The position numbers and the translations under genes are program-made. From the NCBI RefSeq assembly GCF_000445105.1, contig NZ_ATDP01000076.1, positions 29,178 through 93,177 on the forward strand: DNA of 64,000 bases. The letters run 5' to 3'. The stretch is from Sphingobium lactosutens DS20. Lineage in GTDB: Bacteria > Pseudomonadota > Alphaproteobacteria > Sphingomonadales > Sphingomonadaceae. The notes beneath the pieces were generated by a model. That model was not told where the DNA came from, searched no databases, and was given only the letters and a program-made list of their open reading frames with translations. How positions within the stretch are numbered: the stretch's first letter is position 1; each line of letters opens with the position of its first letter. Shown here in pieces: positions 17,224-26,819 of the stretch.

Positions 17224-18432
17224 ATGCTGACCGCCACCGACCGATATCTCGCCCGCCTGATCGCCGTGCCGATGCTGGGCACGCTGGTGATCGCCGCAAT
17301 GCTGCTGGTGCTCGACAAGATGTTGAGCCTGTTCGACTTTGTCGCGGCGGAGGGCGGGCCGGTCAGCGTGGTGTGGCGTATGCTGGCCAACATGCTGCCC
17401 GAATATCTGTCGCTCGGCATCCCGATCGGCCTGATGCTGGGCATATTGCTGGCGTTCCGCAAGCTTGCTTTGTCATCGGAACTGGACGTGATGCGCGCGG
17501 TCGGCCTGTCCTACGGCCGGCTGCTGCGCGTGCCTTATCTGTTTGCGATCGGGCTGGCGCTCATCAATTTCGGCATTGTGGGTTTCGTCCAGCCATTGTC
17601 GCGCCATGCCTATGAGGCGCTGCGGTTCGAGCTGCGGTCGGGCGCGCTGGGCGCGTCGATCAAGGTCGGCGAATTCACCAATCTGGGCAAGCGCATGACG
17701 CTGCGCATCGAGCGCAGCCGCGACCAGGGGCGCAATTTGCAGGGCATTTTCGTGCGCGCGACGAGCCGCGACGGGCAGTCGGTGGCGGTGACGGCGGCGC
17801 AGGGCACATTCCTGGCAACGGACGATCCCGATGTCATCATCTTCCGCCTGCGCGACGGCGTGCTGGTCAACGACGCGCCCAAATATAAGACGCCGCGCAT
17901 CCTGTCCTTTTCCAGCCATGACCTGCCGATCGACCTGCCGCAGATCGAAAGTTTCCGCGGACGCGACAATGACCGGGAAAAGACGATTCCCGAACTGGTG
18001 GTGATCGGCAAGAATCAGGCGACGCCGCCCAAGCTGCGCAACGAAGTGCGCGCCAATTTCCATTTCCGCATGGTGGAGGTGGTGTTCATGCTGTTGCTGC
18101 CGCTGGCGGCGCTGGCCTTTGCCATACCGCCCAAGCGATCGACATCGGCGCTGGGCGTGTTCCTGTCGATCGTGTTCATCGTGACCTATCACAAGGTCAA
18201 TCAATATGGCGAAAGTGTGGGCGCTTTGGGCAAGATCGACCCGATCATTGCCCTGTGGGGGCCATTCCTGCTGGCGTCGGGCCTGGTGCTGTGGATGTAT
18301 CATGTGATCGCCCATCGTCCGGGCGGGCAGCCGATCGCCGCGCTGGAATTCGCCTTTGCCAAGATCGGCAAGCAGGTCGGCCGGTTGCTCCGGCTGGGCC
18401 GGCGACGGCCTTCGGCGGAAGGAGCCGCCTGA
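17224..18432 (+). CDS. lptF: LPS export ABC-transporter permease LptF
   Basis: A 402-residue YjgP/YjgQ-family inner-membrane permease that, with LptG and LptB, extracts lipopolysaccharide from the inner membrane. There are three N-terminal membrane segments (about 12-35, 58-80 and 100-120), a periplasmic beta-jellyroll domain in the middle and three C-terminal membrane segments. Three bases separate it from lptG. In sphingomonads, which replace LPS with glycosphingolipids, the retained Lpt pair is notable and may move a different outer-leaflet lipid. Confidence 0.92.
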   Translation: MLTATDRYLARLIAVPMLGTLVIAAMLLVLDKMLSLFDFVAAEGGPVSVVWRMLANMLPEYLSLGIPIGLMLGILLAFRKLALSSELDVMRAVGLSYGRLLRVPYLFAIGLALINFGIVGFVQPLSRHAYEALRFELRSGALGASIKVGEFTNLGKRMTLRIERSRDQGRNLQGIFVRATSRDGQSVAVTAAQGTFLATDDPDVIIFRLRDGVLVNDAPKYKTPRILSFSSHDLPIDLPQIESFRGRDNDREKTIPELVVIGKNQATPPKLRNEVRANFHFRMVEVVFMLLLPLAALAFAIPPKRSTSALGVFLSIVFIVTYHKVNQYGESVGALGKIDPIIALWGPFLLASGLVLWMYHVIAHRPGGQPIAALEFAFAKIGKQVGRLLRLGRRRPSAEGAA

Positions 18433-18435
18433 CCC

Positions 18436-19536
18436 ATGCATGTCAATTTCTTCCCGTCGCGCCAGATCAGCCTCTACATGGCGCGGCTGTTCCTGACCCG
18501 CACCTTCGCCGTGCTGGCGATGCTGGTGGTGGTGCTCCAGACGCTCGACCTGCTGGGCAATTCGGGCGACATCCTGGCCTATCCCGGCAATAGCGACGCG
18601 CAGCTATGGCATTATGTCGGCCTGCGCGCGCCGCAGATCATCGCTACTTTCCTGCCCTTTTCCGTGCTGCTGGGCACGCTGGTGATGCTGGCGACGCTGA
18701 ACCAGAATAGCGAGATCATCTCGATGAAGGCGGCTGGGCTGTCGGCGCACCAAATATTGGCGCCGCTGGTGCTGGCGGCGCTGGGCGTGTCGATCATCAG
18801 CTTCGTGTTCAACGAACGGATCGTGGTGCGATCAACCGCTGCGCTCAGCGCATGGGAGGCGGTGGATTATGGTCCGGTGCCGCCCGACAGCGGGGTCAAG
18901 TCCAACCCCTGGGTGCGCGACGGCAATAATCTGGTCAATGCGGCGATCGTCGCGGGACGCGGCACCGCCGTCCAGTTGCGGCAGGTGGAAATCTACAACC
19001 GCATCAATAACCGGCTAACGACGATCGTGCAGGCGCCCAAGGGCCATTATGACGCCGCATCCAAAAGCTGGGTGCTGGAAGGCGCGCGCCAGTTCGACGT
19101 GGCGCGCGGCACGGTCAGCAATATCGGCACGGTCCGGTTCGGGCGCGATATCAGGCCCGATCAGTTCACGCTGGCGCGGGTCGACCCCGACGCGCTGACA
19201 TTCCATGAACTGGAGGCAGCGATCAGCGACCTGCGCGACGCAGGCCGGCCGACCAAGGAATTGGAGGGCAGTTTGTGGCACAAGCTGTCGGGGCCTTTGT
19301 CGGCGTTGCTGATGCCGATTTTGGGATCGGTCGCGGCCTTTGGCCTGGCGCGGTCCGGGCAGTTGTTCATGCGCGCCGTGCTGGGCATGGCGCTGGGCTT
19401 TGCCTATTTCGTTGCCGACAATTTCTCGCTCGCAATGGGCAATCTGGGGGCCTATCCGCCGGTGCTGGCGGCGTGGGCGCCCTTCTTCCTGTTCCTGCTG
19501 GTGGGCGAGACAGTGTTGTTCCGCACCGAGGAATAG
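18436..19536 (+). CDS. lptG: LPS export ABC-transporter permease LptG
   Basis: A 366-residue partner of LptF with the same architecture: membrane segments at about 15-35, 60-85 and 100-120, a periplasmic jellyroll, and three C-terminal membrane segments ending LVGETVLFRTEE. The coupling-helix-like region NQNSEIISMKAAGLSAHQI after the second segment is typical. It is directly downstream of lptF and followed by two hairpins. It acts with the LptB ATPase, which is not in this window. Confidence 0.92.
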   Translation: MHVNFFPSRQISLYMARLFLTRTFAVLAMLVVVLQTLDLLGNSGDILAYPGNSDAQLWHYVGLRAPQIIATFLPFSVLLGTLVMLATLNQNSEIISMKAAGLSAHQILAPLVLAALGVSIISFVFNERIVVRSTAALSAWEAVDYGPVPPDSGVKSNPWVRDGNNLVNAAIVAGRGTAVQLRQVEIYNRINNRLTTIVQAPKGHYDAASKSWVLEGARQFDVARGTVSNIGTVRFGRDIRPDQFTLARVDPDALTFHELEAAISDLRDAGRPTKELEGSLWHKLSGPLSALLMPILGSVAAFGLARSGQLFMRAVLGMALGFAYFVADNFSLAMGNLGAYPPVLAAWAPFFLFLLVGETVLFRTEE

Positions 19537-19540
19537 GCAA

Positions 19541-19580
19541 GAAAAAGGCCCCGGCGACCAAGGGGTGTCGCGCGGGGCCT
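19541..19580 (-). terminator. Hairpin downstream of lptG / desaturase
   Basis: AGGCCCCG (19546-19553) pairs with CGGGGCCT (19573-19580). A-rich sequence at 19542-19546 gives a T-run on the minus strand, so it suits the leftward desaturase gene. A second stem, CCGGCCCT/AGGGCCGG (19598-19605 with 19622-19629), lies between the two convergent genes. Confidence 0.55.
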
Positions 19581-19700
19581 CGCCTCTAGGGGGCGTCCCG
19601 GCCCTCATGAGGGGGAGGGGTAGGGCCGGAACAACCGCGATATGGGCAGGCGATTGCCCGTTTCAAGCTGCAACCGAAAAATTTTGCGGTTTCGGGTTTT

Positions 19701-20771
19701 TCAGGCTCGGCGCGTCATGGTGCTGCGTGCGATCTTGCCCACCAGCGGGATCATGCCGCTGTAATTGCCCCGGTGATAGGGCGACTGTGCGTCGATCATG
19801 GCCATCAGGCGGGCGTGCGCCGTGCCGAGCGCATGATAGGGCACGCTGGGCAGCAGATGGTGCAGCGCATGATAGCGCAGGCCGACAGGCGCCCAGAGCG
19901 CGGGCAGGGTGGCCGGCGGCGGCACGTTGACCGAATCGAGATATTGCGCGGTGACGGTCATCGCCTCGCCCTCATTTTCCCAGAGATGCGCGACCAGCGT
20001 GCGCAACTGGTTGATGACGGTCATGGCGGAATGAACGGCCATATAGACGAGCAATGGCCTCCAGCCGAAAACGAAGACGCTGCCAACCAGCGCCAGCGCG
20101 ACGACGCAGGTGCCCGTTTCCTGCCAGGCCCATTGCCGCGCGAAATCGCCTTCGGGCGCGCGGCGGCGATAGGCAGGGTTAATCGAGAGCGCCGAAAATT
20201 CCCCCACCACCTTGCGGCGCAGCGCGGGGATCAGCAGCGACAGTGGCGTCAGCACGCCAAAGCGCAGGATGAGCCCGATGGGAGCGAGCGCGGCGACCAA
20301 GATGAACAACGGCAGCGACCAGGGCTTCATCAGCGCGAGCGGCAGATATTCAGGGTCTTCCGCCGTGCCATAGCGGGTGCGGGCATGATGCTGAGTGTGG
20401 ACGCCTTCGTACATGAAGGAGGGGATCATCAGCGGCAGGCCCACGATGAGGTTCCATCCCAGGCGGAACCCCGGCAGCGCGCCCTTGCGGATATGGGTCA
20501 GCTCATGGATGAAGCTGGCCGCCCGATAGAGGGCCAGCATCGAGACGAGGCCGCAGGCGAGGGCGACCGCCAGATTATCGACCAGGATCGCGCCCGCCAG
20601 CGCGCTCCAGCCGATCAGCGCGGAGGCCAGCAGGTCGGGCCAGTAGATGTGCGGGTCGGCATGCGCATAGTCGCGCGCCAGTTCGGCCGCCGCGCGCAGC
20701 ATCACCGTATCGTCGGGAATGGCCGCGCGCGCGCGCTGGGCGGCGGCAACTATGGGATCATGCACTGTCAT
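19701..20771 (-). CDS. Membrane fatty acid desaturase
   Basis: A 356-residue di-iron membrane desaturase. Three histidine boxes are present: HELTH at residues 89-93, HTQHH at 125-129 and a late YHALHHLLP. Four hydrophobic segments flank them. The ATG at 20771 has AGGA nine bases upstream and is preferred over 20807. It probably introduces double bonds into acyl chains or hydroxylates a lipid; which position or substrate is not readable. It stands alone, convergent with lptFG. Confidence 0.85.
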   Translation of the reverse strand: MTVHDPIVAAAQRARAAIPDDTVMLRAAAELARDYAHADPHIYWPDLLASALIGWSALAGAILVDNLAVALACGLVSMLALYRAASFIHELTHIRKGALPGFRLGWNLIVGLPLMIPSFMYEGVHTQHHARTRYGTAEDPEYLPLALMKPWSLPLFILVAALAPIGLILRFGVLTPLSLLIPALRRKVVGEFSALSINPAYRRRAPEGDFARQWAWQETGTCVVALALVGSVFVFGWRPLLVYMAVHSAMTVINQLRTLVAHLWENEGEAMTVTAQYLDSVNVPPPATLPALWAPVGLRYHALHHLLPSVPYHALGTAHARLMAMIDAQSPYHRGNYSGMIPLVGKIARSTMTRRA

Positions 20772-20921
20772 GCGGGCCGTCCTAATCTCCAAATGCGCTC
20801 GATTCATGGCAGCACCATGTCATGTTTGTCTCCATCACCGCAGGCGCGATGCACGTGATTGACATTGCGCAAACAAGCGCCGAACTGCACCGCATCCCTG
20901 CTATTTTCGAAGGCGGCATCC

Positions 20922-22079
20922 GTGGCGCATACTGATCTGGTTATCACCCCCGTTTCCGGCAAGGCCGATATGAAGGCTTTCATCGACCTGCCCTGGCGGC
21001 TTTATGCCAAGGACCCCAACTGGGTTCCGCCGCTGAAAGCCGAGGTCAGGGAATTGCTGACGCCGGGGAAGAACCCCTTTTTCGGTCATGCCAGAGCGCA
21101 ATATTTCCTGGCGCGCCGCAATGGGCAGGTCGTGGGGCGCGTGTCCGCCCATATCGACGAGCTTGCGCTTGGCCAGCCGGCTGACCAGGGCATGGGGCCG
21201 GGCACCGGCAATTTCGGCCTGTTCGAGGCGGAGGATGCGCAGGTTGGCGAGGCGCTGATCGCGGCGGCCGAGCAGTGGCTGCGCGCGCAGGGCATGACGC
21301 GCGTGCTGGGGCCGATTTCGCTGTCCATCTGGGAAGAGCCGGGGCTGCTGATCGACGGGCATGACCATCCGCCCACGGTGATGATGGGGCATAACAGCCC
21401 GGCCTATCAGGCGATGATCGAGGGTGCGGGATACGCGCCGGTCAAGCAGCTCAAGACGTATGAGCTGGATATCACGCAGCAATTTCCCCCGCTCATTCAG
21501 CGCATCGTCCAGTCGGGCGAAAAAAATGGCCGCATCCGCATCCGCAAGGTCGACAAGGCGAAGTTCGACCAGGAGGCGGCGATCATCCTTGGCATATTGA
21601 ACGACGCCTGGGGCCAGAATTGGGGCTTCGTGCCGATCACCGACGCCGAAGTCGCGCATACCGGCAAGAAGCTGAAACCGATCGTGTTCGAGGATCTGAT
21701 CATGATCGCGGAGCTGGATGGCGAGCCGGTCGCGTTCATGATGACCCTGCCCGATCTTAACGAAGCGATCGGTCCACTCAACGGATCGCTGTTTCCGTTC
21801 GGCTGGATCAAGCTGCTGCGCTGGCTGAAAAAGCCGCAGGTGCGCACGATGCGCGTGCCGCTGATGGGTGTGGTGCAGCGGCTGCAAAGTTCGCGCATGG
21901 CGAGCCAGCTGGCCTTCATGATGATCGAATATATCCGCCGCAACGCAATCGCCCATTATGGCGCGACGCGCGGCGAGATCGGCTGGGTGCTGGACGATAA
22001 TCAGGGCATGAACGCGATCGCCGACGCGATCGAGAGCCGGGTGAACAAGGTGTACCAGATCTACGAAAAGTCGCTGTAG
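20922..22079 (+). CDS. GNAT-like N-acetyltransferase family protein
   Basis: A 385-residue cytoplasmic protein of a family often annotated simply as GNAT or hypothetical. The first half carries FFGHARAQYFLARRNGQVVGRVSAHID, an acyl-CoA-fold strand pattern, and VLGPISLSIWEEPGLLIDG. The second half ends with a conserved GWVLDDNQGMNAIADAIESR segment, a typical GNAT helix. A GTG at 20922 with GAAGG upstream is chosen over a TTG at 20859, which lies in a TTGACA that could be a promoter element instead. The substrate is unknown. Confidence 0.72.
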   Translation: MAHTDLVITPVSGKADMKAFIDLPWRLYAKDPNWVPPLKAEVRELLTPGKNPFFGHARAQYFLARRNGQVVGRVSAHIDELALGQPADQGMGPGTGNFGLFEAEDAQVGEALIAAAEQWLRAQGMTRVLGPISLSIWEEPGLLIDGHDHPPTVMMGHNSPAYQAMIEGAGYAPVKQLKTYELDITQQFPPLIQRIVQSGEKNGRIRIRKVDKAKFDQEAAIILGILNDAWGQNWGFVPITDAEVAHTGKKLKPIVFEDLIMIAELDGEPVAFMMTLPDLNEAIGPLNGSLFPFGWIKLLRWLKKPQVRTMRVPLMGVVQRLQSSRMASQLAFMMIEYIRRNAIAHYGATRGEIGWVLDDNQGMNAIADAIESRVNKVYQIYEKSL

Positions 22080-22088
22080 GCCGGGGGC

Positions 22089-23201
22089 TTACAGCGCGTC
22101 GGCGCGATCCTGGTCGAGGAAGGCGGCGACGTCGTCCAGCGCGACGTCCTTTGACAGGAAGGTCTGGCCGATGCCGCGCGCCAGCAGGAAGGGCAGGGTG
22201 CCGCCCGCCATCTTCTTGTCATGCAGCATATGCCCGACGAGCGTGGCGCCATCTGCGCTGACATGGGCGCTGGCAAGGTCGTGCGGCAGGCCGATAGCCT
22301 TCAAATGCGCGGTGACGCGCGCGGCGTCTTCGGTTGGGCAGAGGCCAAGACGCGTGGAGTAGCGGAAGGCGAGCGCCATGCCCGCCGCGACCGCTTCGCC
22401 ATGCAGCAGCGTGTCGGAAAAGCCGGTATCGGCCTCCAGCGCGTGACCGAATGTGTGGCCAAGGTTGAGCAAGGCGCGGCGGCCGGAGGTTTCGCGTTCG
22501 TCATCCGCGACGATCGCCGCCTTGGCCGCCACGCTTTTTTCGATGGCATGGGTGCGCGCCGCAGCATCGCCCGCAAGCAGGCGGTGGCCATCGCTTTCGC
22601 ACCAGGCGAAGAAATCGGGATCGTCGATCAGGCCATATTTGACGACTTCGGCATAGCCGGCGCGGGTTTCGCGGGGCGGCAGGCTGTCGAGCGTGGCGGG
22701 GTCGATCAGGACCAGTGCGGGCTGGTAGAAGCTGCCAACCAGATTCTTGCCCGCGCGGGTGTTGATCGCGGTCTTGCCGCCGACCGACGAATCGACCTGC
22801 GCCAGCAAGGTGGTGGGCAGCTGTACGAAATGGCAGCCGCGCTTGAGGATGGAGGCGGCAAAGCCGACCAGATCGCCAATGACGCCGCCGCCCAGCGCGA
22901 CGATATGGTCGCCCCGTTCGATCTCCAGGCCAAGCAGGGCGTCGAGCAACTGTTCCAGATGCCGCCAGCTCTTGGTCTGTTCGCCCGGCGGCAGGATGAT
23001 GGGTTCGATCCCGACATTGGCGGCGCGCAGGCTGGCGTCGAGGCGAGGCAGCTGCGCGGCGGCAACGTTGGCGTCCGTGACGACCACAAGCCGGCCGCCC
23101 CGGGCGAAACGGGCAAGCTGGTCCCCGGCGCGGTCGAGCGCGCCCTGTTCGATCACGATGTCGTAGCTGCGCGCGTCCAGCGCGACCCGGACTAAGGCCA
23201 T
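22089..23201 (-). CDS. aroB: 3-dehydroquinate synthase
   Basis: A 370-residue NAD- and metal-dependent enzyme converting DAHP to 3-dehydroquinate, step two of the shikimate pathway. Visible landmarks are ALGGGVIGDLVGFAAS (NAD-binding glycine loop), QLPTTLLAQVDSSVGGKTAIN, and NLGHTFGHALE with a metal-ligand histidine. It overlaps the 3' end of aroK by ten bases, the usual aroKB arrangement. Confidence 0.96.
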   Translation of the reverse strand: MALVRVALDARSYDIVIEQGALDRAGDQLARFARGGRLVVVTDANVAAAQLPRLDASLRAANVGIEPIILPPGEQTKSWRHLEQLLDALLGLEIERGDHIVALGGGVIGDLVGFAASILKRGCHFVQLPTTLLAQVDSSVGGKTAINTRAGKNLVGSFYQPALVLIDPATLDSLPPRETRAGYAEVVKYGLIDDPDFFAWCESDGHRLLAGDAAARTHAIEKSVAAKAAIVADDERETSGRRALLNLGHTFGHALEADTGFSDTLLHGEAVAAGMALAFRYSTRLGLCPTEDAARVTAHLKAIGLPHDLASAHVSADGATLVGHMLHDKKMAGGTLPFLLARGIGQTFLSKDVALDDVAAFLDQDRADAL

Positions 23202-23740
23202 TGCGTCAATTGCTCCATGATGCGGTCGACCGCGACTTCGTGCGGGGCCGCGATGCTTTTCACATGAATGGGGGCGAGCGCGTAGACAGGGTTGCGCACC
23301 GCCGCCAGTTCGGTGAGCACGGTGCGCGGATCGCGATCCTTGAGCAGCGGCCGGCTTTCGCGGCGGGACACGCGGTCGACCAATATGTCGATATCGGCGT
23401 CGAGCCAGATGGCGATGGCGGCCTCCAGGATCAGGCGGCGGGTTTCATCCTGCATGAAGGCGCCGCCGCCGGTCGCGATCACCTTGGGCGCGCCGTCGAG
23501 CAGGCGGGCGATCACGCGTCGTTCGCCGTCGCGGAAATAGGCTTCGCCATAGCGTTCGAAAATCTCGCTGACGCTCATGTCGGCCGCCTTCTCAATCTCC
23601 TCATCCGCATCGACGAAGGCGAGTCCCAGGCGCGCGGCGAGGCGGCGGCCGACGGTGGATTTGCCAACGCCCATCATGCCCACCAGGACGATGGGATCGC
23701 GCCTGCCGGGGCTGTGCGGGATTTTGCTGTTTCGTTGCAT
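23192..23740 (-). CDS. aroK: Shikimate kinase
   Basis: A 182-residue P-loop kinase phosphorylating shikimate with ATP. GMMGVGKST is at residues 21-29, the substrate DADEEIE near 44-50, the ATGGGAF loop near 90, and the LID segment ESRPLL later. ATG 23740 is chosen as the start closest to the conserved core; the ribosome site is weak, and an upstream start at 23785 cannot be excluded. It overlaps aroB, and is divergent from a small membrane protein gene. Confidence 0.94.
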   Translation of the reverse strand: MQRNSKIPHSPGRRDPIVLVGMMGVGKSTVGRRLAARLGLAFVDADEEIEKAADMSVSEIFERYGEAYFRDGERRVIARLLDGAPKVIATGGGAFMQDETRRLILEAAIAIWLDADIDILVDRVSRRESRPLLKDRDPRTVLTELAAVRNPVYALAPIHVKSIAAPHEVAVDRIMEQLTQWP

Positions 23741-23835
23741 GGCAGGCGGGGCTATACAGCCAGCCGTCACTGAGGCAAATCGCATCTTTCCAAGTCACCC
23801 GGCCTTGCAGGCCCGGACAGCCAAGCCAAGGACCC

Positions 23836-24024
23836 ATGAAGAATAATCGCACCTTCAGCAGTTTCGAGGGCAGTGCGCGTCGCCGTGGCGGCCGCTTGCC
23901 GATCATTCCCATCGTTATCGTCATTCTGGTCGTCGCGCTGCTCGCCTTCTTCTGGTCGCGCGGTGGTGAAAAGCCGCAGCAGCGCGTCGAAAAGGTCATC
24001 CCCGCCGAGAAGCTGGGTCAGTAA
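23836..24024 (+). CDS. Small single-span membrane protein
   Basis: A 62-residue protein with a basic N-terminus (SARRRGGR, positive-inside), one membrane helix at about residues 22-40 (IIPIVIVILVVALLAFFW) and a short periplasmic tail. AAGGA precedes the ATG. It lies five bases before the next gene, so the pair is likely an operon upstream of xerD. No family is recognised; the size and position suggest an envelope accessory protein. Confidence 0.72.
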   Translation: MKNNRTFSSFEGSARRRGGRLPIIPIVIVILVVALLAFFWSRGGEKPQQRVEKVIPAEKLGQ

Positions 24025-24029
24025 GGCCG

Positions 24030-25874
24030 ATGCGCTGGCCGCGGGGGAACGCCAAATGGGCGCTGGGGAGCTTCGCGCTTGCCCTGACCTTGCCCGTGGT
24101 TGCGCAGCAGGCGCCCGAATCGCTGCTGCCGCCCGGATTTGGCGATGCGCCCGAGACGCCCGCGCCCCGTCCGTCGCGCCCCGCGACGCCAGCGCCGGGC
24201 GGCACGCCTGCGCCGACGCCGGCAACGCCAGCGGCTCCCGCGCCAGTGCCGATGGTGCAGCCGCTCGATCCATCCTTGAGCGCGGCGCCGGGCGACGAGG
24301 CCGCCAACGCGGCCGAAGACGCGCTGACGCCCGAGGAAATCGCGGCGGAAAAGGCCAAATATGACCTGCCCGACAGCGCGCGCCGGTCGCTTGACCGCAT
24401 CGGCCCGCTGACGCCGCAGACGCGGGGGTTCGAGCCGGACGCCTTTGGCAATGAACAGGGCCAATATCTCGCCGCGCTGATGCGCAGCACCCATGCGCCG
24501 ATCGTGTCGCGCTGGGCCTCCATCCTGCTGCGCCGCGCGCTGCTGAGCGCGACCGATACGCCGCGCGGGATCAATGGCGCGGACTGGGCGGCGGAGCGGG
24601 CGTGGCTGTTGCTGCGCATGGGCGAGGCCGACAGCGCGCGGCTGATCGTGCAGAGCGTCGACGCGGACCAGTTCACGCCGCGCCTCTATGCCGTGGCGAT
24701 GGAAACCTATCTGGCGGCGGCCGATCCCGCTGGCCTGTGTCCGCTCTCCGCCGGGGCGCTACGCACCAGCAAGGCGCCGGGATGGGACATGACGCGGGCG
24801 ATCTGTCCGGCGTTGTCGGGCGATCAGGGCACGGCGAGCGGCGCGCTCAACCAGGCGCAGCGGCGCGGCGTGGTGCGCGGCATCGATTATCGGCTGGCGG
24901 AGAAAGTCGTCGGCACCGGGTTCAACGCGCGGCGGTCGGTCAATATCGAATGGGACGGGGTCGATCGGCTGACCGCCTGGCGCTTTGGTCTGGCGACCGC
25001 GCTCAATGTCGAGATACCCGATGATCTATATGCGACGGTCGGGCCGCATGTGCGGGCGTGGGAAGCGCGCGCGCCCGCGCTCAGCCCCATGCGACGCCGG
25101 CCGGGCGCGGATATTGCCGCGCGGCTGGGCGTGTTTTCGAGCGCGGCGCTGGTGGGTTTCTATAGCCAGCTCGACAGCGAGGGCGACAGCTCCGGCGAGG
25201 TTGCGGATCGGATCGACGCGCTGCGCACCGCCTTTGCGGGCAACACGGTGCGCGACCGGATCGGGGCGATGCGGACATGGTGGGGCGACGGAGCGCGGCC
25301 CGATTATGTCGGGCTGATCGCGACGGCGCGGGCGGCCGCGGCCTTGCCCGTGGCGCAGGCGGACGGGCAGGATGCCGCCAATCTGGTCGGATCGATGCTG
25401 ACCGCCGGCTATGATCGCAATGCCGCGCGCTGGGCGCGGGCGATCGGCCAGCTGGACGGCGATGGCGCCAGCCAGGTCTGGGCCTTGCTGGCGGTGGGCG
25501 CGCCAAGCGCGGTTGTGGACATCAGCAGCAGCCGGGTGTTGTCCTATATCGACGTCATGGGCGCGGACAAAGGCCGGGCGCTGATCGCGGCGCTGGCCGG
25601 GTTGTCGCGCCTGTCGCCACAGGATGCCGGATCGCTGGCGCAGGATAATGGCCTATCGCTGGCGGCGGGCAGCCGCTGGGCGCGCGCGATCGGCGCGGCG
25701 GCGCAGCGCGGCGAAAAGGCGACGGTGGCGTTGCTGGCGGCGGTCGGCATGCAGGGCCAGGACTGGAGCGGATTGCCCGCGACGCATCTCTATCATGTGG
25801 TGGCGGCGCTGCATCAGGTGGGCCTCGACCCCGAAGCGCGGATGATCGCGGCCGAGGCGCTCAGCCGCAGCTGA
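24030..25874 (+). CDS. Large secreted helical protein of unknown function
   Basis: A 614-residue protein with a signal peptide (residues 1-25, ending VVAQQ), a long Pro/Ala/Thr-rich linker to about residue 75, and an alpha-helical domain rich in alanine and leucine that reads like degenerate tetratricopeptide or Sel1-like repeats. It may be periplasmic. It sits between a one-span membrane protein and xerD, a neighbourhood I recall as typical of sphingomonads. Its role is unknown; a link to cell division or envelope maintenance is only a guess from position. Confidence 0.65.
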   Translation: MRWPRGNAKWALGSFALALTLPVVAQQAPESLLPPGFGDAPETPAPRPSRPATPAPGGTPAPTPATPAAPAPVPMVQPLDPSLSAAPGDEAANAAEDALTPEEIAAEKAKYDLPDSARRSLDRIGPLTPQTRGFEPDAFGNEQGQYLAALMRSTHAPIVSRWASILLRRALLSATDTPRGINGADWAAERAWLLLRMGEADSARLIVQSVDADQFTPRLYAVAMETYLAAADPAGLCPLSAGALRTSKAPGWDMTRAICPALSGDQGTASGALNQAQRRGVVRGIDYRLAEKVVGTGFNARRSVNIEWDGVDRLTAWRFGLATALNVEIPDDLYATVGPHVRAWEARAPALSPMRRRPGADIAARLGVFSSAALVGFYSQLDSEGDSSGEVADRIDALRTAFAGNTVRDRIGAMRTWWGDGARPDYVGLIATARAAAALPVAQADGQDAANLVGSMLTAGYDRNAARWARAIGQLDGDGASQVWALLAVGAPSAVVDISSSRVLSYIDVMGADKGRALIAALAGLSRLSPQDAGSLAQDNGLSLAAGSRWARAIGAAAQRGEKATVALLAAVGMQGQDWSGLPATHLYHVVAALHQVGLDPEARMIAAEALSRS

Positions 25875-25875
25875 T

Positions 25876-26808
25876 ATGGGGCAGGAAGATGCCGTCCTGA
25901 TCGACCGCTTTCTGGAGATGATGGCGGCGGAACGCGGGGCGTCGCGCAACACGCTGATGGCCTATCGCACCGACCTGACCGGCGCGGGCGACCTGCTGGG
26001 CGGACTGGCCGGCGCGGACAAGGCGGCGCTGGGGACGCTGGCGGCCCATTGGGCGCCCTTGGCGGCATCGTCGGTGGCGCGCAAGGCGTCGGCGCTGCGG
26101 GCCTTTTACGGATTTCTGGAGGAAGAGGGGCTGCGGGCGGATAACCCGTCCGCCGCGCTGCCGCGCCCGGTGACGCGCCGGCCGCTGCCCAAGATATTGT
26201 CCACCGCCGAGGTCGACCGGCTGTTCGCGCTGATCGCCGAGCGGCTGGCGGCGGAAAACCCCGCGCCGCTGGACCTGCGGCTGTCGGCCCTGATCGAGCT
26301 GCTCTATGGATCGGGCTTGCGCGCGACCGAACTGGTGTCGCTGCCGCGCCGCGCGCTGGCGGCGGATCGCCCGTTCCTGATCCTGAAGGGCAAGGGCGCG
26401 CGCGAGCGGCTGGTGCCGATTTCCGACCGGGCGCGGGCGGCGGTATCCGCCTGGCTGGCCCATGTGCCGGGGGATAGCGGCTGGCTATTCCCGTCGGGGA
26501 AAAGCCATCTGAGCCGCATTCGCCTGTATCAGCTGGTGAAGGCGCTGGCCGGGGCGGCGGGGATCGCGCCGGAACGGGTCAGCCCGCATGTTCTACGCCA
26601 TGCATTTGCGACGCATTTGCTGGAAGGGGGCGCGGACCTGCGCGCCTTGCAGGCGATGCTGGGTCATGCCGATATCGGTACGACGCAAATCTACACCCAT
26701 GTCGATAGCCGCCGGCTGGTCGAGCTGGTGAACCAGCGCCACCCCTTAGCGACGATGGCGCTGCGGCAGCCGCAACGCCGCGTTGACGACGCGCCGCCAT
26801 CGCCTTAA
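25876..26808 (+). CDS. xerD: Tyrosine recombinase XerD
   Basis: A 310-residue site-specific recombinase that with XerC resolves chromosome dimers at dif. It has an N-terminal SAM-like core-binding domain (about 5-85) and the C-terminal catalytic domain with Arg149 (GLRATE), Lys173, His238 and Arg241 ([10 protein letters not shown]), His264 (LGHAD) and Tyr273 (YTHVDS). All catalytic residues are intact. It follows the secreted protein gene by one base and precedes accA by eleven. Confidence 0.93.
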   Translation: MGQEDAVLIDRFLEMMAAERGASRNTLMAYRTDLTGAGDLLGGLAGADKAALGTLAAHWAPLAASSVARKASALRAFYGFLEEEGLRADNPSAALPRPVTRRPLPKILSTAEVDRLFALIAERLAAENPAPLDLRLSALIELLYGSGLRATELVSLPRRALAADRPFLILKGKGARERLVPISDRARAAVSAWLAHVPGDSGWLFPSGKSHLSRIRLYQLVKALAGAAGIAPERVSPHVLRHAFATHLLEGGADLRALQAMLGHADIGTTQIYTHVDSRRLVELVNQRHPLATMALRQPQRRVDDAPPSP

Positions 26809-26819
26809 CGCCATCGCCC

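Noticed and set aside
20859..20921. Upstream TTG start for the GNAT-like gene
   Set aside because: The TTG lies in a TTGACA hexamer without a ribosome site, and the added residues are not protein-like; GTG 20922 is better.
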